64,000 bases of DNA from Ferrimonas futtsuensis DSM 18154 (GTDB lineage Bacteria > Pseudomonadota > Gammaproteobacteria > Enterobacterales > Shewanellaceae): NCBI RefSeq assembly GCF_000422645.1, contig NZ_AUGL01000011.1:1-64000 (forward strand), in the 5' to 3' direction. Position numbers and translations under genes: made by a program. The notes beneath the pieces were generated by a model that saw nothing but the letters and a program-made list of their open reading frames with translations, did not search any database and was not told the DNA's origin. How positions within the stretch are numbered: position 1 is the stretch's first letter; each line of letters starts with the position of its first letter. Shown here piece after piece: positions 62,304-64,000 of the stretch.

Positions 62304-63179
62304 TTAGCGAGTGCGTCCCAGGAGATTGAACAGGGCGCCGCCGAGGATCAATCCTCCCCCGATCAGGGTCCATTGGGTGGGAATTTCTGCGAAGACCAGC
62401 CAGCCCAGGGCGATGGAGAACAGGATCTGCACATAGGAGTAAGCCACCACCCGGTTGGCCACTTCACCCTGCAGCGCCTTGGTCAGCCCCACCTGGCCCA
62501 CCTGGGTAAAGACGCCGACCAACAGCAACAGCCCCAGGGTCTGCCAGTCCGGGAGCACCAGATTGTCACCCAGCAACACCAGCGACAGGGGCAGGGCCAG
62601 CATCGGGAAGTAGAGGATGATCACCGAACTGTCCTCGGTCTTGCTCAGTTTTTTCACCAGAATGTAGGCAATGGCACTGCCGCAGGCGCCCATCAATCCG
62701 GCGGCGATGCTCAGCAGGGGCAGAGGGCTGCCGGTGGTGGACCACACCGGCACCATCATGGCGCTGAGGCCGGCCAGAGAGAGGGCGATGCAGACCAGGG
62801 TAAAGCGATGGATCCGCTCCCCGAGGAAGTGGAAAGCCAGCAGGGCGGTGAAGACCGGATGCAGGTATTGCAGCAGGGTGGCTTCCGCCAGAGGCAGGGT
62901 GGTGACGGCGTAGTAGACACAGATCAGCGCCAGGGTACCGGTGGCGCCACGGGCCAGCAGCAAGGGCTTGTTGTTGCCCAGAGGTGCCAGCCCCTTACGA
63001 CGGATATCCAGGTAGCTCAGCAGCACCGAGACCAGGGCCCGGGCGGCCACGATCTCCAGCACGGGAATGCCCCGGGCGCTGGACAGCTTGACGCAGGCGG
63101 ACATCAGGGCGAAACCCAGGGCCGACATCAGGGCGTAGTAGACGCTGAGGTTCTCATGGGGTGCGCTGGGGTTGGGCAT
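62304..63179 (-). CDS. EamA-family (DMT) transporter
   Basis: A 291-aa inner-membrane protein with about ten helices made of two EamA repeats (residues about 12-140 and 155-285). LARGATGTLALICVYYAV and LPLAEATLLQYLHPVFTALLAF are typical of drug/metabolite exporters such as RhaT/YdcZ relatives. Substrate unknown. Single gene. Confidence 0.88.
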   Translation of the reverse strand: MPNPSAPHENLSVYYALMSALGFALMSACVKLSSARGIPVLEIVAARALVSVLLSYLDIRRKGLAPLGNNKPLLLARGATGTLALICVYYAVTTLPLAEATLLQYLHPVFTALLAFHFLGERIHRFTLVCIALSLAGLSAMMVPVWSTTGSPLPLLSIAAGLMGACGSAIAYILVKKLSKTEDSSVIILYFPMLALPLSLVLLGDNLVLPDWQTLGLLLLVGVFTQVGQVGLTKALQGEVANRVVAYSYVQILFSIALGWLVFAEIPTQWTLIGGGLILGGALFNLLGRTR

Positions 63180-63287
63180 GGGCCTGACGGTCTCCGGGTG
63201 TAAGAGTGGCGCACTATAGGGTGGGGATTCTGCCGGGTCAACTGACGCAACCCTGTACAGGTTTGCTCCCGGTGTTATGATCCATTT

Positions 63288-63416
63288 ATGGAGATAATAC
63301 TAAGTGCATTAATTATTTGCTCCATTCAGAACGTCTCACTGCCACTGAATGTAGGCGTCACCGCGAAGGAATCGGGGCCTCGTTCGAGTGGTGGTACAAA
63401 AACAGGATTACTATGA
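63288..63416 (+). CDS. Possible leader ORF overlapping yihY
   Basis: A 42-codon frame (MEIILSALIICSIQNVSLPL, then a Gly/Ser/Thr tail) ends in a TGA that overlaps the yihY ATG (ATGA). It has no clear ribosome site, though the overlap would allow coupled translation. A TATGAT at 63276-63281 would be the -10 for both. Confidence 0.3.
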   Translation: MEIILSALIICSIQNVSLPLNVGVTAKESGPRSSGGTKTGLL

Positions 63417-64000
63417 ACATCATCACCCGGGCGCGGTTGCAGTGGCAAAGCTTCCCCTGGCGGCGGATCCCCGCCTATTTCCACTTTCTGTTTCGGCGCA
63501 GCATGGAGAATCGCCTGCAGGTGACATCCGGCTACCTGGCCTACATGACTCTGCTCTCTCTGGTGCCCATGATGGCGGTGGTGCTGTCCATTTTTTCGGC
63601 GTTTCCCGGCTTTGTCGGGGTGAAGGAGCAGGTGGAGCAGTTTGTCTACACCAACTTCGTTCCCACGGCCAGTGGTGTGGTGCAACAGTACCTGACCGAG
63701 TTTGTTGCCAATGCCTCCAAGATGACCGCCGTGGGGGTGGTGTTCCTGGCGGTGGTGGCCCTGGCTCTGATCTCCGCCATCGATAAGGCACTGAACCAGA
63801 TCTGGCGAATTCAGCAGCGGCGTCGCTGGGTTTACTCCTTCTCCATGTACTGGATGATCCTGACTCTGGGGCCGATCCTGATGGGGGCCAGTATCGCCAT
63901 GACCTCCTACCTGGTTTCCCTGAAACTGCTCTCCGATGTCGGGTTGTCCGGGATGGTGCCCTTTTTTATGGCCAAGTTGCCCTTCCTGCTGTCGGTGCTG
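63413..64000 (+). CDS. yihY: YihY/BrkB-family membrane protein, 5' part
   Basis: The first 196 codons of a UPF0761 (YihY, formerly RNase BN) membrane protein; the gene runs past the window end. The N-terminus has an SMENRLQVTSGYLAYMTLLS motif and ALISAIDKALNQIWRI, hallmarks of the family. Its cellular role is unclear; a nuclease function was withdrawn. ATG 63413 overlaps a small open frame. Confidence 0.9.
   Translation, partial: MNIITRARLQWQSFPWRRIPAYFHFLFRRSMENRLQVTSGYLAYMTLLSLVPMMAVVLSIFSAFPGFVGVKEQVEQFVYTNFVPTASGVVQQYLTEFVANASKMTAVGVVFLAVVALALISAIDKALNQIWRIQQRRRWVYSFSMYWMILTLGPILMGASIAMTSYLVSLKLLSDVGLSGMVPFFMAKLPFLLSVL

Noticed and set aside
1-64000. CRISPR arrays, insertion sequences, prophage or integrative elements
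   Set aside because: No regularly spaced repeats, transposase, integrase or phage genes were seen; gene order is mostly that of a stable chromosome.

Overview
The window looks like chromosomal DNA of a facultatively anaerobic, metal-respiring marine gammaproteobacterium of the Alteromonadales. A Ferrimonas-like organism, related to Shewanella, is my best guess. This is inferred from the high-GC coding style, enterobacterial-type gene orders (menFDHCE, cpxAR/cpxP/fieF, glnG-glnL-glnA/typA, prlC-rsmJ), a periplasmic flavoprotein with a tetraheme cytochrome c, and Feo iron uptake. I see no insertion sequence, prophage, CRISPR array or tRNA. About 50 genes are well supported.

Layout. 1-500: the 3' tail of a 5S rRNA with its terminator, then a decayed second 5S-like tail with its own terminator. 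507-6650: a menaquinone operon menF-menD-menH-menC-menE on the minus strand, with menB and menA absent. 6789-9910: a small membrane protein, glpK, a YdcH-like protein behind a near-ideal FNR promoter, and dodecin. 10147-13106: Fur-type promoter, feoAB and a membrane-anchored glutaredoxin. 13099-19503: the most unusual region, described below. 19725-23164: small membrane protein, B12/radical-SAM protein, ABC membrane domain without an ATPase, AraC regulator. 23227-26119: glutathione reductase, a GST with a cysteine-rich tail, and a SigZ-type sigma factor broken by an 8-bp tandem duplication. 26230-31981: outer-membrane proteins, prlC behind a sigma-32-type promoter, a TetR regulator and rsmJ. 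31990-40884: a DRR-repeat microprotein, GNAT, diguanylate cyclase, ferritin, an MFS transporter coupled to a Sel1 protein, and an M16 peptidase pair. 41022-48599: lipoproteins, P1 peptidase, EF-G-like GTPase, YjjG. 48799-53097: trmL, the Cpx envelope-stress system and fieF. 53086-59928: the nitrogen-regulation cluster glnG-glnL, a DUF4124 protein, glnA and divergent typA. 59996-64000: a NapH-like iron-sulfur membrane protein, DUF2959 lipoprotein, a small membrane protein, an EamA transporter and the start of yihY.

The candidate new system lies at 13099-19503. A sigma-54 activator of the XylR/DmpR/MopR type keeps the zinc ligands of the phenol-sensing domain. It is divergent from a secreted FAD_binding_2 flavoprotein, a secreted tetraheme cytochrome c and an MFS transporter. 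The intergenic region holds a -24/-12 promoter (TGGCAC-N6-TGCA) and a perfect GGGTTTCA/TGAAACCC inverted repeat at the right distance to be the enhancer. Convergent with this unit lies a Phenol_MetA_deg-type outer-membrane protein with its own -24/-12-like element. The flavoprotein lacks all four active-site positions that define fumarate and urocanate reductases. I infer an aromatic-compound-induced periplasmic respiratory reductase with an unknown acceptor.

Regulation is unusually readable. There are NtrC sites and a sigma-54 promoter at glnA, an NtrC site at glnL, a perfect CpxR box between cpxR and cpxP, an FNR site at exactly -41.5 for the YdcH-like gene, and a sigma-32-like promoter for prlC. 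All functional assignments come from reading motifs and gene order. No database search was run.
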